A DNA stretch of 64,000 bases from Oscheius dolichura (taxonomy: Eukaryota; Nematoda; Chromadorea; Rhabditida; Rhabditidae): contig OW051496.1 of the NCBI GenBank assembly GCA_932521035.1, positions 9,300,001-9,364,000 on the forward strand, read 5' to 3'. Positions 11,854-22,542 of the stretch are shown piece after piece (position 1 is the stretch's first letter; each line of letters opens with the position of its first letter). The notes beneath the pieces are model-generated. The model saw nothing but the letters and a program-made list of their open reading frames with translations, ran no database searches and was not told the DNA's origin. Both the position numbers and the translations under genes were made by a program.

Positions 11854-12167
11854 TAAACGGCCACCTCCAAAGTTGTGGATTCGGCTTATTCCTATACAAT
11901 TTTACCCCGGGCGCATGCCAACTCTGCCCTCGTTGGCCTTTTCGACCCTATGCGGCTAGGTCGCCTCTCTGCTGCCTTCCTCCTGCACGTTGTTTACCAA
12001 AACAAGTGCCAATTTTGCTTGGATGGCCATAACAAGGATCAATCGAATTTTTCACTCGTCTTTTTCCTCCCCTTTCCTTTTCTTTTTTTTTGATTTTCTA
12101 AAGATTTAATCAGAAAGATTTCAGAATTGTTTTTTGTTAAATCGACTTCTCGATTTTCTCTTGACAA

Positions 12168-13310
12168 ATGGAAGGTTTCCCTCTTCTAAAAGTGTTCCCC
12201 CTTCTCCAAGAAAAGATCTTATCACAGGTTATATTTTTCTATTTTTTTTCTTTATCGATAATTCCAGCTAGAAGGAAAAGACTATCTCCGTCTCCAGCAG
12301 ACCTGCCACTATATGAATGAATTCCCTCAAATCAGCAAGAATATAAGGGTCTACGTAGATGAATCAGCAACTCTTCTCTGGAAAAGGGAGACAGAAAACG
12401 GGCCGCTTCAATTTCAAGCCAGCTTTATTGACAATGGAGGAAGAAAATTACGCGGAGAGGGTCTCCATGGACTTTTATTTAAATCCATCAGAATCCCATC
12501 AGGTATAACAATTTTAAAAACTTTATTTTCATTCAATATTTAGTTATTAATGAGGGGTTTGAAGAATTCTGTGAAGTTTTGAAGAAACACCGTATTTCTG
12601 CTGTAAAAGTAGACAGCGGAATTGATACAAATTTGACAAAGGATCAATGTACGGCTCTGTTCAAAATTCTGGCGCCTGTACGAGTCGAATTGAACAGTAT
12701 ACGATCGAAGAGATTTGAAGCCCTTTTTAACTTGAGGAAACTGGTAAGTTTGATGCCAGGGGGGGCTACAGATTTTTTTGGTGGAGTCGTTGAGCTGTAA
12801 CCTGGTTCCTCGGAATCGTCAAAACCGGTGTTCGGCTTCATAGAAGTCCTTTTTTCAGAAACAACTGCATCTATTCATCAATCCCGTTACTGCTCTCTCT
12901 GTTGCTAAGAATTTCCTTGTCAAGTTGGAAAATGTGCGTTTTGATGTCGAGCCGGTAAGACCCAGAGCTCTTGAAAATGTTTTAGACCTCATGCGATCGA
13001 TCCTTCAGGTATTATTCAAAAGAGCTCAGCTTTATTTCCTGATTTTCAGTTTCTCCGCTCTGAATCCCTGCCGAAACTTCTCTCCTTCACATTACATGAG
13101 TCCTATAAGGGAGAAGTGGTGTCTACTGCAGTTGTAAAGGAGATATTCCGCGATTTCTACCCAACTGTATTAGAAGAGTTTAATAGTGGAGCTTCACAAA
13201 ACTCCTCCTCCAAAGAAGTAAATCTAAAGTGTAAGCCCGGCTCTTACTGTGCCCTCACCATAATGCTAACTTATGTAACTATTCGTTTTAGCCGTTTACC
13301 CAAGAAATAA
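12168..13310 (+). CDS. F-box-like/FTH-like protein, intact copy
   Basis: Exons 12168-12227, 12268-12502, 12544-12743, 12859-13008 and 13050-13310 sum to 906 bases (301 residues), all in phase. The N-terminal F-box-like part spans exons 1-2 (LLQEKILSQ, then DYLRLQQTCHYMNEF). Exon 3 has the family signature (CTALFKILAPVRVELNS, then RFEALFNL). Exon 4 holds an N-P-x-x-A helix segment. Exon 5 ends with a beta-rich tail (LTYVTIRFSRL). The order F-box, then a repeat region with an L-K-P motif, then a short strand-rich end resembles nematode FBXA proteins with FTH/DUF38 domains. That match is by pattern only. Likely role: substrate adaptor of an SCF ubiquitin ligase. Confidence 0.72.
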
Positions 13311-13374
13311 TGATTTTGAGAGTTGTACTCCGATTATTTAATTATTTAATATATATTAATAAACAGGGGGAGAA

Positions 13375-13615
13375 CTAATAATCGGGTAGGATAGAGCCAT
13401 AATATCCATAATACCGAATGGAGGTCGGAAAGTCACCCGAATAGAAAGATTCAGCTCTTTCTATTTAGTTTCGGCTGCCGAATACGTTGCGCGCATGGCG
13501 CAACTGGTTGCGGCTGGAACTATGCGTACCGGCGGGCCTCAAGTTCAGTTCATTTTTCTTTTCTTTTTTTGCTTTTCTTGCGCATGGCTGTACATTTTAA
13601 TGTTTTAAAAATCAT
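13375..13615 (+). repeat. Dispersed repeat, copy 1
   Basis: A segment (agccataatatccataatac, gaaagtcacccgaatagaaa, gttgcgcgcatggcgcaact) that recurs inverted at 37785-38045 with high identity. It replaces the 5' part of the F-box-like fragment that follows. No coding capacity. Confidence 0.65.
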
Positions 13616-13621
13616 ACGGCC

Positions 13622-13963
13622 TCATAAGCAACTCTATAATCTGATTTATTCGATCCTAAAGGTAGGCCATAGAGTAAAGTAAGACATTCCAATCCCTTCC
13701 GCGCTCCGAGCCAGAATGGCCAAACCTCCACTTCGTTTCGATCTATGTGGGGTAACCCAATGCCGGCGAATATCGAAGAAGTTATTGAGAGATTCCACAG
13801 CTTCGATCCGATCTTATTGGATGAGCAAGATGATATCACCCATATTCACCACCCTGTAGCTAAAAGTTATATTTTGAAATGCACCATAGGATCAGCTGGA
13901 TCATACTGTAAACTTAGTATCGGCTCTTATTCTGTCCGAATTGAATTTATGCCCTCTGCTTGA
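13622..13963 (+). pseudogene. 3' fragment of an F-box-like gene
   Basis: It begins inside exon 4 (QLYNLIYSILK followed by gtaggc) and continues with exon 5, most similar to the fragment at 18598-18867 (NPMP, IEEV, IGSYSVRIEFMPSA). Around 13745 a short deletion relative to that copy shifts the frame. Exons 1-3 are absent. The upstream border coincides with the repeat at 13375-13615. Confidence 0.65.
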
Positions 13964-14180
13964 CATGAAGTTTTCGCCTTTGAAAGTAATTGTCACACAA
14001 TATCTTGTGAATATAGAAATATTTTGGAATGATGACAGAATAGGATAGCGGTAATTTACACTCACTGTCATCGTATATAACGGAGATAATCAACGATTCT
14101 TGCGACCTAGAGACCAGAGACGTCTTATTTCCCCGATTGAATGTGTTAGCCTCTATAGTCCTCCATTTTTCTCCAATAAA

Positions 14181-14510
14181 ATGGGACTCTGGCAGTTTTT
14201 AATCTGGCCCGTGGACAAATTGAACAAGGCTATCTCCCTCATCACTTCCTCACGATTATTCGGCGGCTTTTCTCAACCTCGGAAAATAAGAATAGCCGAC
14301 CTGCTCTATGCTTTGTGGAAAAGATCATCACAAAGGTTAGGTCTTCCCTCTTTGAATAATTAGCAAGGGCAATTCCAGCTAGATGAAAAATCTTACTTCC
14401 GTCTACAACGGACATGCCGAGATATGCATGAATTGGTCCGTAGAAATAAGAACATCAAAGGCTATGTCTCCTCAGAACTTGAGCTTAAATTGGGTACTTT
14501 GATGATAGCC
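14181..14510 (+). pseudogene. 5' fragment of an F-box-like gene
   Basis: Exon 1 (14181-14335) starts with a hydrophobic leader (MGLWQFLIWPVDKL) like those of the copies at 19118 and 22981. It is 155 bases long, one base off the family phase. Exon 2 (from 14379) gives SYFRLQRTCRDMHELVRRN, and similarity stops near 14510. Exons 3-5 are missing here. The nearest following family exons are exons 3-5 at 18128, about 3.6 kb downstream. Confidence 0.6.
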
Positions 14511-14972
14511 CGACCATTCCTATTTGCATCATTTTTTGTACCATCCATCGTAAAACCTGTGCGTGACTTGGAGACATGCACGGACTCCTCGGGGTACCAC
14601 TTGATTTGATATAAAAATTCAGTAACCAGGCGAAAGTTTAAAAAAAAAACTAGGGTGGAATTAGATGTGGTCGGTCGGGTTATCATCAAGGAACCTTAAA
14701 AACTGCTTGGAAAAGGTACACAAAGCCGGTTCTGCTACAAAATTTCGAATCTGGAAAAGGATAATCGTCCAAGATTGTAAAGTCTCTACCGGATTCGATT
14801 TGCGGTAATCTGTCTCGAACTAGGTATAGTCCGTCCCAACGAACATGTCACGGGATTTAAAGGTCTATCGCGTCTCCGCTGCGGGATCAGAGCTCTTCTA
14901 ATCGGCCAATGCGTCTCCTCACCAAATGCTGGCCCCCGTTCGACTAATTAGAACTTGTTTATTTTTTTACAC

Positions 14973-15171
14973 CAGACTAGTTCAGAATTTTATGGCGAAC
15001 AAGGCAGTATAAGTTAAATTCCATAAGAACAAGAAATAGCTGAGATATAACCAAAAATAGAGTTGTTGGGGGTGAAAATAGCCTTTTGCAGATATCTCAG
15101 CAATTACGTATTCGTATGGGTATTCTTAGGGGTTCTATATCAACTTGTTCGCCATTAAATTCTGAACTAGA
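14973..15171. mobile_element. Fold-back MITE
   Basis: About 200 bases with inverted ends: ctagttcagaattttatggc at the left and its near-inverse gccattaaattctgaactag at the right. Inner palindromic arms (gagatata/gatatctc) are present. It is non-coding and lies upstream of the Polinton-type protease fragment. Confidence 0.55.
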
Positions 15172-15480
15172 TAGCTGCTTAAAAAATAAGTAAGATCAAA
15201 TTAATCAAACGCGGTGAGCATTTGATGAGGAGTCGCATTCGCCCTTCTAACCTATTCCCGCAAGTAGTATACAAAAAGTTGTCACTGGCGCACCTTTTTT
15301 GCCCAAATGCGATTTTTGCACTTTTTAGCTATTTTAACGCTTATTTTCATCAAAAAAGTGTCTAAGCTTATCTAAAAACAGTCATTTTTGAAAAATGACC
15401 GGAATTTGTCTGGCGCACCACTTACCCATTTTGCCCATTTTCAATTTTTCACTTGTATTTATTGTTTTTATTGCTATTAA

Positions 15481-15846
15481 ATGATGAATATTCGATTCGA
15501 CAAAAATCTTAAACCTCTGACAAATTATGATCTCATTGAATTAGTAGAATTATTAAAGATAAGAAACTTCAGGGGAATCTTCATGAGAGATACTTTACCT
15601 TCTAAGATTAAAGAAAAAGAAGTAGGTATTGTCAATCTAGACTCTTCTAATAATAAAGGAACTCATTGGGTTTGCTACTCCAAGAATAAAGAAAATATTT
15701 ATTATTTTGATTCTTTTGGATTGAATCCACCAGAAGAAATCATAAAATATCTTAAAGATAGAAAAGATAGAAAAATAGAACTTTCAACATTTCAAATTCA
15801 AAAATTCGGAACCCATCATTGTGGTTATTACTGTACCCTTATTTGA
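15481..15846 (+). CDS. Polinton/Ulp1-like cysteine protease, C-terminally short
   Basis: A single 121-codon frame without introns. It has the layout of the C48/adenain-like proteases of Polinton/Maverick elements: FRGIFMRDTLPSKI, then GTHWVCYS with the catalytic His, YYFDSFGLNPP with the Asp, a Gln upstream of the last motif, and HHCGYYC with the catalytic Cys. The frame stops right after CTLI, whereas relatives continue for a short helix, so it is probably a truncated remnant. It is markedly more AT-rich than its neighbours. No Polinton polymerase, integrase or capsid gene is visible nearby. Confidence 0.7.
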   Translation: MMNIRFDKNLKPLTNYDLIELVELLKIRNFRGIFMRDTLPSKIKEKEVGIVNLDSSNNKGTHWVCYSKNKENIYYFDSFGLNPPEEIIKYLKDRKDRKIELSTFQIQKFGTHHCGYYCTLI

Positions 15847-16165
15847 AAGCAATTTTAGAATTTCCTGATTTTGCAACATTAGTCTAATCGGGTCAGGGAA
15901 GTCGGGCAAGGGAAAACCGGGATTGCTAGGATAACTTGTCTCCTCTTCGGACAATCAAAATACTCAGTCCATACCGCTACACCATTAGACTCTGTATTTA
16001 TCCTTATCCTAACATATATCACATCTTGCACTAACCTTCGGGTCACAATCCTATCTACTCGTGGCCTAATACGTACTTTACTGTACAGAAGCCACATATT
16101 ACCACCTTGTTAGATGTTATTGTTTCGATTTAGAACAACGCTTGTGTAATATATTTATTGCACGC
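15847..16165. other. Intergenic stretch
   Basis: Between the protease remnant and the 3' end of the small secreted gene. I see no gene, repeat arm or clear regulatory site. Confidence 0.3.
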
Positions 16166-16169
16166 ATCA

Positions 16170-16648
16170 TCACTCATCAAGTTCGAACTTGACGACGCAG
16201 CAGAATCTTTTGGCATTGCGACCAAAGATCCCATTATCTACGTCGAAGCAGGGAGTTCCGAACGGTTCCAGATTTCCTCTGACGTCCAGGCTCTTCTGCA
16301 AATAAATAATTGAAACATAAATAGAGATAAATATACCAAAGATAAACATATAATAAACTATTTTAGTTTTTTCTTCTTCTTTTTCTTCTGTTCGCTTACC
16401 TTCAGTTTGGTTCAGAAGACGGCTGCGTCCTCCGTAGAACGTACTTCTTTTCCAACTTGGACACGGCCTTCAATTCCACATCCGAGAACTAATCCACCGC
16501 ATGCTAGCGTCGGACGCCAAACGCAGGACTGGAAAGGGCATACATATGTACTCGCTTGCGCAACCACCCATGTTAGTCTTACTTCGAAGTACCATCCGGC
16601 GCTGGACGTAGCGATCATCAGAGTGAGGAGAACAAGTTGCTTGAACAT
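16170..16648 (-). CDS. Small secreted cysteine-containing protein
   Basis: ATG at 16648; exon 1 is 16445-16648 and exon 2 is 16170-16295. The join is in phase if a gtacgt donor is used, giving 109 residues. The N-terminus is a signal peptide (MFKQLVLLTLMIATSSA). The mature part has about seven cysteines, with a CC pair near the C-terminus (RFCCVVKFELDE). The neighbour at 17289-17969 has the same orientation, a signal peptide and a CC-V motif near its end, so the two may be distant paralogues. I do not recognise the family. A gtaagc donor at 16397-16402 is stronger but lies after an in-frame stop. Confidence 0.55.
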
Positions 16649-16699
16649 ATTCTAGAAAAGAAAAAGTATCTTATTCAGTTTCGGGCTGAGGTAAACACA

Positions 16700-17250
16700 A
16701 TTGTATCTGAATAAATAGAGATATGTGATTAAATAATGGGACAGCAGACGGGGGGTTTCAGTGGATGTATCTTTATCGTTTGGAGCATGCTTATATGCGG
16801 AATGTGTAGACACAACAAGGGCACCACAAGGCGCTCAACATGATTCATATGGGGGCCGTCAGACAAAACATTTCCTTGCGCTACACGACATTTTAAGACA
16901 GCGAGAATCTGTATTTCCATGGGTGTCGCTCTCCTTTACAAAGCTGAATTGAGAAAAAATAAACTGCTCACCAGAAGATTGCGCGCGTCCGAGAAAGTAG
17001 AATTGCGAGAAATCTCAAGCATGTCCATGTTGTACGGCGGAAGCGCAGAAATTTCCATATAATTCGTTTATTTGTATTAATTCACAATGAAAATTCATAC
17101 CAAATAAAGAATACAACTCAAAGGATAATGTGTACAATACAGTTACCACTTACAAGAGAGGAACTGTAGTGAATATATATATACATATATATCTTATATG
17201 TAATCAATCATGAATTTCGAACGAACTGACTTAAGATGAAATAATCATTA
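16700..17250. other. Intergenic stretch between two small secreted genes
   Basis: No convincing exon. It contains a run of atatatatacatatatatc near 17177. It probably holds the promoter of the 16170 gene and the 3' end region of the 17289 gene. Confidence 0.3.
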
Positions 17251-17288
17251 TTTTATGCGCGGTGATTAGGTCACGACGCTGTTGACTT

Positions 17289-17969
17289 TCAGATGTCATA
17301 GGGCATAGATTGTACTGAGCATAGGTGCTTGTAGTCTTTGCTGACTTCAACGCGCGCCACGTTGCAGCACAGTTGCTTCTTCTTTTCACATTCTGCACCC
17401 AGTGCGACATTGTCGATCGTGAACGTATTTACAGGAGATGCACGCTGAAAATCGTATATAGGACTCTTGCGGGACCTCGTCCACCCCGCCTGTGTGGATT
17501 CTGTGTGTGATATTCACCCCCTTTCCCTAGGTCATAGATTCGTTTCAGTCATTGCATTGCTCTTGTCATCTCTATTGTTTCATAAGATCAATAAATGTTA
17601 TGTTATGTTAAGATTGTTTTCGCTCTCTCATCACCGCTTGCCGCGCAACGCTTCCCGTACCTTTATGCGCCAGATGAGGTCCGCATCTGTCTCGTCCTTG
17701 TAAGCAAATTCGAAAGCTATTCCACACCGATCCTGCAATAATGCAATCATATAAGATGTACATCTGAGCTCTCTAATATCTCGAAAAAAAAACTCTCTAC
17801 TTACCCGTTTGTATGCTTCGCGGAGGCTGAGTGAAGGTTTGCAATGCTCTCCCTCTCCCCTCCATTGGCATCGGAGGTGCACGCAGTTAGAAGAATCCAC
17901 GAATACCAAGGCAGAAGAAAGAGAAACAGTAAGAAGCAACAAGAACGCCAGACGCCCCATCGCCCACAC
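17289..17969 (-). CDS. Small secreted cysteine-containing protein, three exons
   Basis: Exons 17805-17969, 17661-17732 and 17289-17444 sum to 393 bases (130 residues), all in phase 0. The N-terminus is a signal peptide (MWAMGRLAFLLLLTVSLSSA). The mature region has cysteines in exon 1 (NCVHLRCQW, EHCKP), one in exon 2 and a cluster in exon 3 (AECEKKKQLCCNVARVE, LCS). It is likely exported and disulphide-bonded; its function is unknown. It lies between two fragments of an F-box-like gene, on the opposite strand. Confidence 0.65.
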
Positions 17970-18127
17970 TGATCTGTCTCCGTCTATCCGAATCTAGGCG
18001 GGGGCACATAACTTTCCCTTTCACCAATTGACCTTCTTTATGTCTCTCTCTCTCTCAAGGCATTCTCTCTCTCTCTTACCGACGAATGGCAATGCTTCCT
18101 TTAATTTTACACCATTGAATTCTTTAG

Positions 18128-18867
18128 AAACCGCCTACTGCTTCGAACTGTTCTGCAACGTTTTGAAGTATTACTGTATTACGACCATAAAATTAGTCCT
18201 TACTACTACTTATGAGGGAGTAGAATTAACAGTGAAACAATGGGTAGCATTGCTTAAAATTCTACAACCTATGGAAGTTTATCTGGACAGCAAGGGATCC
18301 CATCGGTTTAAAACGCTTCTTCAAGCAAAGGAACTGGTCAGTCCTTTACTTTTTGTTTAGGAGAGGTTTTTTTTGTATTTTTATCTATTATTACAGAGAT
18401 ATGTAACTGTACACGTGGATCCCAGCGATGCTGCGGTTGCTACAAAGCTTTTCCTTGCCAAATTTCGCAGAATTGAAATGCATATAAGACTAGTTCATCT
18501 CGATCACCTCTACAATTTATTACCTTCTGTTTTAAAGGTGGCTAGCCTCATAGCTGTCAAGACCCTCCATTTTTAAATTCTCTCTTCTGAACCGCAGCCA
18601 AACCTTCATTTCTTTTCGAGTTGTGTGGATTGGAATAACCCAATGCCGCCTGATATCGAAGAAGTGATGGAGATGTTCCATGGCTTCGCTCCGATCCTAT
18701 TAGACCAACAAGATGATCTTCTTCATCATCAACCCGTAGCTAAAAGTTACATCTTCAAATGCACTCTAGGAGATGGATCCTGCTGTAAACTTATCATAGG
18801 TTCTTATTCTGCCCGAATTGAATTTATGCCCTCTGCTTGTCATGAGGTTTTCGCCATTTTAGATTGA
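18128..18867 (+). pseudogene. F-box-like gene fragment, exons 3-5 only
   Basis: Exons 18128-18336, 18397-18537 and 18598-18867 are in phase with each other and match the family (ALLKILQPMEVYLDS, HVDPSDAAVATKLFL, IGSYSARIEFMPSA). Exons 1-2 with the F-box-like part are absent upstream. The usual acceptor before exon 5 reads aa instead of ag, but a downstream cag at 18595-18597 is in frame. Together with the fragment at 14181 it may be one gene split by about 3.6 kb, or two independent remnants. Confidence 0.6.
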
Positions 18868-19117
18868 ACGTATTCTTGACAATAAACTGTACCATGTAGC
18901 TTGAATAGTTGGAAAGCATAGTAGAATAAGAAGAGTTTTGTTAGCCCATTGGGAAATCTACGAAAATGACGTATAACCCGGGTTTATTTTCATCGGAAAA
19001 CGGGAGAATGTTGCTAGGCTCCGCGGAGGCCATTCCACCATTTTTACCTTTTTGAGTCGTAGGTAGCAATCCTTTCTTATTTTCGACAGCAGTCTCTACT
19101 TTTTAATCTGTTCCAGA

Positions 19118-20529
19118 ATGGCAGTCTGGCAGCTCTTTGAGTTGTTCTTCCTCTGGTTCTATCCATCCCTCTTTGAGGTTTTATTCTGTCTGCTAGCCGT
19201 GAATCCGTTCCTTCCATCTTCACCGTCATCTTACCGTGGCCGATCTAAAAAGCAAAGACCAACTCCGATCCCTTGTTCCCCGCTGCCTATCCCCTTGTCT
19301 CATCTGCCTCCACATCTTTTAAAGAAAGTCGTCACAAAGGTATCTCCGTATTTTCTTAAAAAATTGCCTAAAAAATTACAGCTCGATCCAGTAGATTATG
19401 TACTCGTTCAACAGACATGCAAGGATATGGATCATTTTATTCGAAGCGACAGGAATTTGGAAGTATGCTTCGACGCGAAGGTTGACCTCTGTTGGCGCCA
19501 TTCCAAAGGATCTTACAAGCTCAAACCCGAAATTAGTATTTATGATATTTATGTGGAGGATATTGTCAAGATTAAAAGTTTGTATGGATTCCGATTCAAA
19601 GCTCTATCTCCTCCGCCAGGCCAGTGGATCCTTCTTATTCGGACATTTATCAGTTTTCAGGGATTTACCAAGGTTTTGAGCAGTTTTGCAATACTTTGAA
19701 GGGCAGCTGTATAACAGCCACGACTCTATTGATGATTGGAGAGTTTGGCACAGAATTGACTAGGCAACAATGTGTGAAACTATTTGCCATTCTTAAACCC
19801 GCGGAAGTACATCTGCGCAGCTATGGATCTAACCGATTTGAGGCACTTCTCTCCTCAAGAACAGTGGTAAATACCATTTTTAGTTAATATACACGTTGAC
19901 TGCCCTTCTATAGCTCTTTTCCAAAAAATAGGGGTACTGTAACGGGTCGTAAAACATTTCTCGATTTTTCTTCGCCGTTTTCCCAAAAGATCACGAAGAG
20001 ACAAAGTACAGTAACCCTATTGGAAAAGAACTATGTACCGTAGGCGTTGATTTTAATCTCATTTTACAGAAAAGAGTACTTGTGGACGTGGATCCGGACA
20101 ATGCTTTCCCTGTTGTGAAACAATTGCTACCCAAGTTCCGAGAGATCGCCATCCTTGTAAAAGACCTAACTCAATTGTTGCCTAGAAGTTCGGAGAAAAT
20201 TTACTGGCTGTTCTCTTCCATCTTAAAGGTATAGTTCACAGTATGCTCAGGTGTATTTGTTCCCATTTTAGCTTTTACGCTCTGAACCGCTGCCAAGGTT
20301 GGAGTGTTTCTATATCTCAGAAAAATGGGGTAGTTCTGAGCGTCCTCCTGCGACTGAGGAGATTATTGAGAAGTTTGGTGAATTCGATCCATGCCCTGTT
20401 AGGAAAGAGGATGAAACAGGCCTTGGTACCAGGCAATACATTTTGAAGCAGGTTGGTCCTACTGGATCCTGTTGTCAACTCGCCTTTACCGGAGTTTATG
20501 CAGAGATTGAATTTAAAACTAATGCATAA
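19118..20529 (+). CDS. F-box-like/FTH-like protein with hydrophobic N-terminus
   Basis: Exons 19118-19339, 19382-19619, 19661-19866, 20070-20228 and 20272-20529 sum to 1083 bases (360 residues). Exon 1 adds about 50 residues before the F-box-like part (LSHLPPHLLKKVVTK). These begin with a strongly hydrophobic stretch (MAVWQLFELFFLWFYPSLF), a possible signal anchor. The second intron starts with GC (gccagt) instead of GT; using it restores the exact family phase, and otherwise there is a frameshift. Exon 3 has LFAILKPAEVHLRS; exon 5 ends VYAEIEFKTNA. Intron 3 carries a MITE. Likely an SCF adaptor, possibly membrane-tethered. Confidence 0.68.
19914..20035 (-). mobile_element. TACCGTAACCC-end MITE, copy 4 (shortened)
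   Basis: Starts ctcttttccaaaaaataggg and ends agtaaccctattggaaaaga. About 120 bases, missing part of the inner arm. It lies in intron 3 of the F-box-like gene at 19118, the same intron that carries the element in the copies at 5194 and 7043. Confidence 0.55.
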
Positions 20530-22265
20530 AGTCTTCTAACAAGTTTGTATTTTTGTAAAGGAGGTGGGGGACTCTACTGCTTCTTAAGGCTTTATAGAAG
20601 CACATTTTGCATAGGAAGAGTCGTTTAGGCCCGCATATGCGCAGTAGAACCCAAAATGGAGCTTCTACTCCCTTTTTTGGGGTCAATCTTACACGCGTTC
20701 TCTGGCTTGCTGTCGGTTTGCGTTGTTAGAGGAGTGACCTCAACACAACAAAGAAACACAGGCAACTCAAAATGGAGCTTTTACGTCCATTTTGGGTCAA
20801 AGGCGTCAAATCCAACGAGGAAACGGAATAATACTCTAGGCCGTCGATTCTCCGTCTCCTTCCCATTTCCAACCTTCCTTTGCTGTGAATCGACTGCTGA
20901 CCTGAAAATTGAAATTAAAAATTGGAAATAACACTTTCAAATAGACCGCCACTTGAAATTTAGAATATTCAGCTCCATCCCGTTTTAACAGCCGCCCATT
21001 TCGGCCGTAGAACTTTTCGGTCGCTCCCAATTTTGACGACACATTACGAGGCAAAATGAACCTTCATCTCATTCATTCGGTTGTTTTCTATTATATCTGA
21101 ACGGCGCGATCCGGTTACATGAGGCAAGTAACTGCAGTAGCTCCCAAAAAGCGACCGGACCAAAGCTTCCTGCGGCTGAAATGGCCGGCGGTCGAAACGG
21201 GGTGGAGTCGAATATCCGCTTTGGGATTTTAGACAAAAACAACCGGTAGGATGAAATTTTGGCAATGAAAATGACAACGGACAGCGACTTTCGCGGTTGC
21301 TCAACTAAAAAACAGCAGCTAACCTTGCCCAGGGTCTCCCATTTATACTCGGACAGTCTCTCGGCTGGTTGGTCATGGGCATCGGCTATTCTTCCAATTT
21401 CTGCCTGGACAACTTCCATTCCTCGTCTTCTGAGACGTCTTCTCCTTCCATTCAGACTTGCCTCCTGAAACGATTGAATAAAATGGACCAAGAAGTCGTC
21501 TTACGGCAAGAATCGAGGAACCAGAAGGGGAGGCGAGAACCAACAAAACCAGCTGCTCCATTTCCTGAAAATTGAAAGACAGACAACGAACAAAGAAAAG
21601 AAAACAAAGTATATTTTTATAGGAAATTTAGTCAAACGAGGTATTGGATTTGAAGCAGAGTTCCTATAGCTGGAAGAGTCCAACCGGCCCAAACACCGCT
21701 GTGGCTCCGGATGAACTCAATCCGGCCAAGAACAACGGGTCAGGACTCAACTTCGAGAAACGAAAAATCTGTAGCAGAGACGGCGGATTCGCCCTGTTAC
21801 ACGCCCCATTGACCGTTACAAATCCATTTTAAAGCAAAAAAATTGGGAGAAGAACCCAAAGAAATGAGCGACGTAATTTTATGTGGGATGGAGTACCCAC
21901 AACGCCTATCTTCACCGTCTCCCATTTTATTTTCTAGATTTTTTAAAGTAGCAAAAAAACGACCTGGTAACAGTTGAAGAAAGACGAAACAGCCAGCCAC
22001 CCAAGGGAACAGAAGCGGAAGAAGTGACGCTGCTGGTAGACTGACCAAGTTCGACCAGACCAATTTTCGACCAGTAAACTTGTCGAAACTTCGATAACAA
22101 GAAAATGGACAGCTTTTTGACTGCCCGCTTTCTTTTTCTTCTTGAAACTAACTGTCATGAAGTAGTTTCAAAGAAATGAGACCCAGAAAAGTGATCAGCA
22201 GATACAGAGGGCCGCCTTTGACCAGGCCCCTGGGACAATGGACCTTGGGTAGTTGAAAAGGGCCC
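20530..22265. other. Region with weak minus-strand coding signals, unresolved
   Basis: Minus-strand pieces with plausible splice borders occur. One (about 21316-21450) would encode a basic, charged helix (RRRRLRRRGMEVVQAEIGRI). Another (about 21660-21830) shares a roughly 100-base stretch with 28090-28260 (accgctgtggctc, and a shared NPSL-like reading). I could not build a phase-consistent gene, and the shared stretch is frameshifted between the two copies. Probably a decayed gene or repeat. Near 20650-20780 the phrase aaaatggagctt recurs. Confidence 0.3.
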
Positions 22266-22271
22266 GGAACT

Positions 22272-22403
22272 CAATAGTCCTACCCTGCGCCCGTAAAGTC
22301 TTGGCAAGGCAAAGGTATAAAGGTATATAGTCGTCGCAGTTTTGTAATAGTCTTGAATAAAACATCTTATTGCCGAGACTTTACGGGTGCAGAGGATCGG
22401 TCG
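22272..22403. repeat. Hairpin element, copy 1
   Basis: Inverted arms gcgcccgtaaagtcttggc and gccgagactttacgggtgc flank a middle containing aaggtataaaggtata. Three more copies lie at 55109, 58821 and 59119. The arms could form a long stem. Confidence 0.6.
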
Positions 22404-22542
22404 AGCCATACAAAAGTCAGCGCCATCGTTCTTTGTAAGACTAGACTAATCAGAGCTAACAATCGACTTTTGTTACCCAGCAATAAATCAATAGGATCGC
22501 CTCTTCCTGCATGCTTCTATGCACCAGTTCATCGTCTTCCAA

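Noticed and set aside
19118-19699. Simple frameshift making the 19118 F-box-like copy a pseudogene
   Set aside because: A GC-AG intron (19620-19660) restores the exact phase and length seen in relatives, which is the simpler explanation for an otherwise perfect gene.
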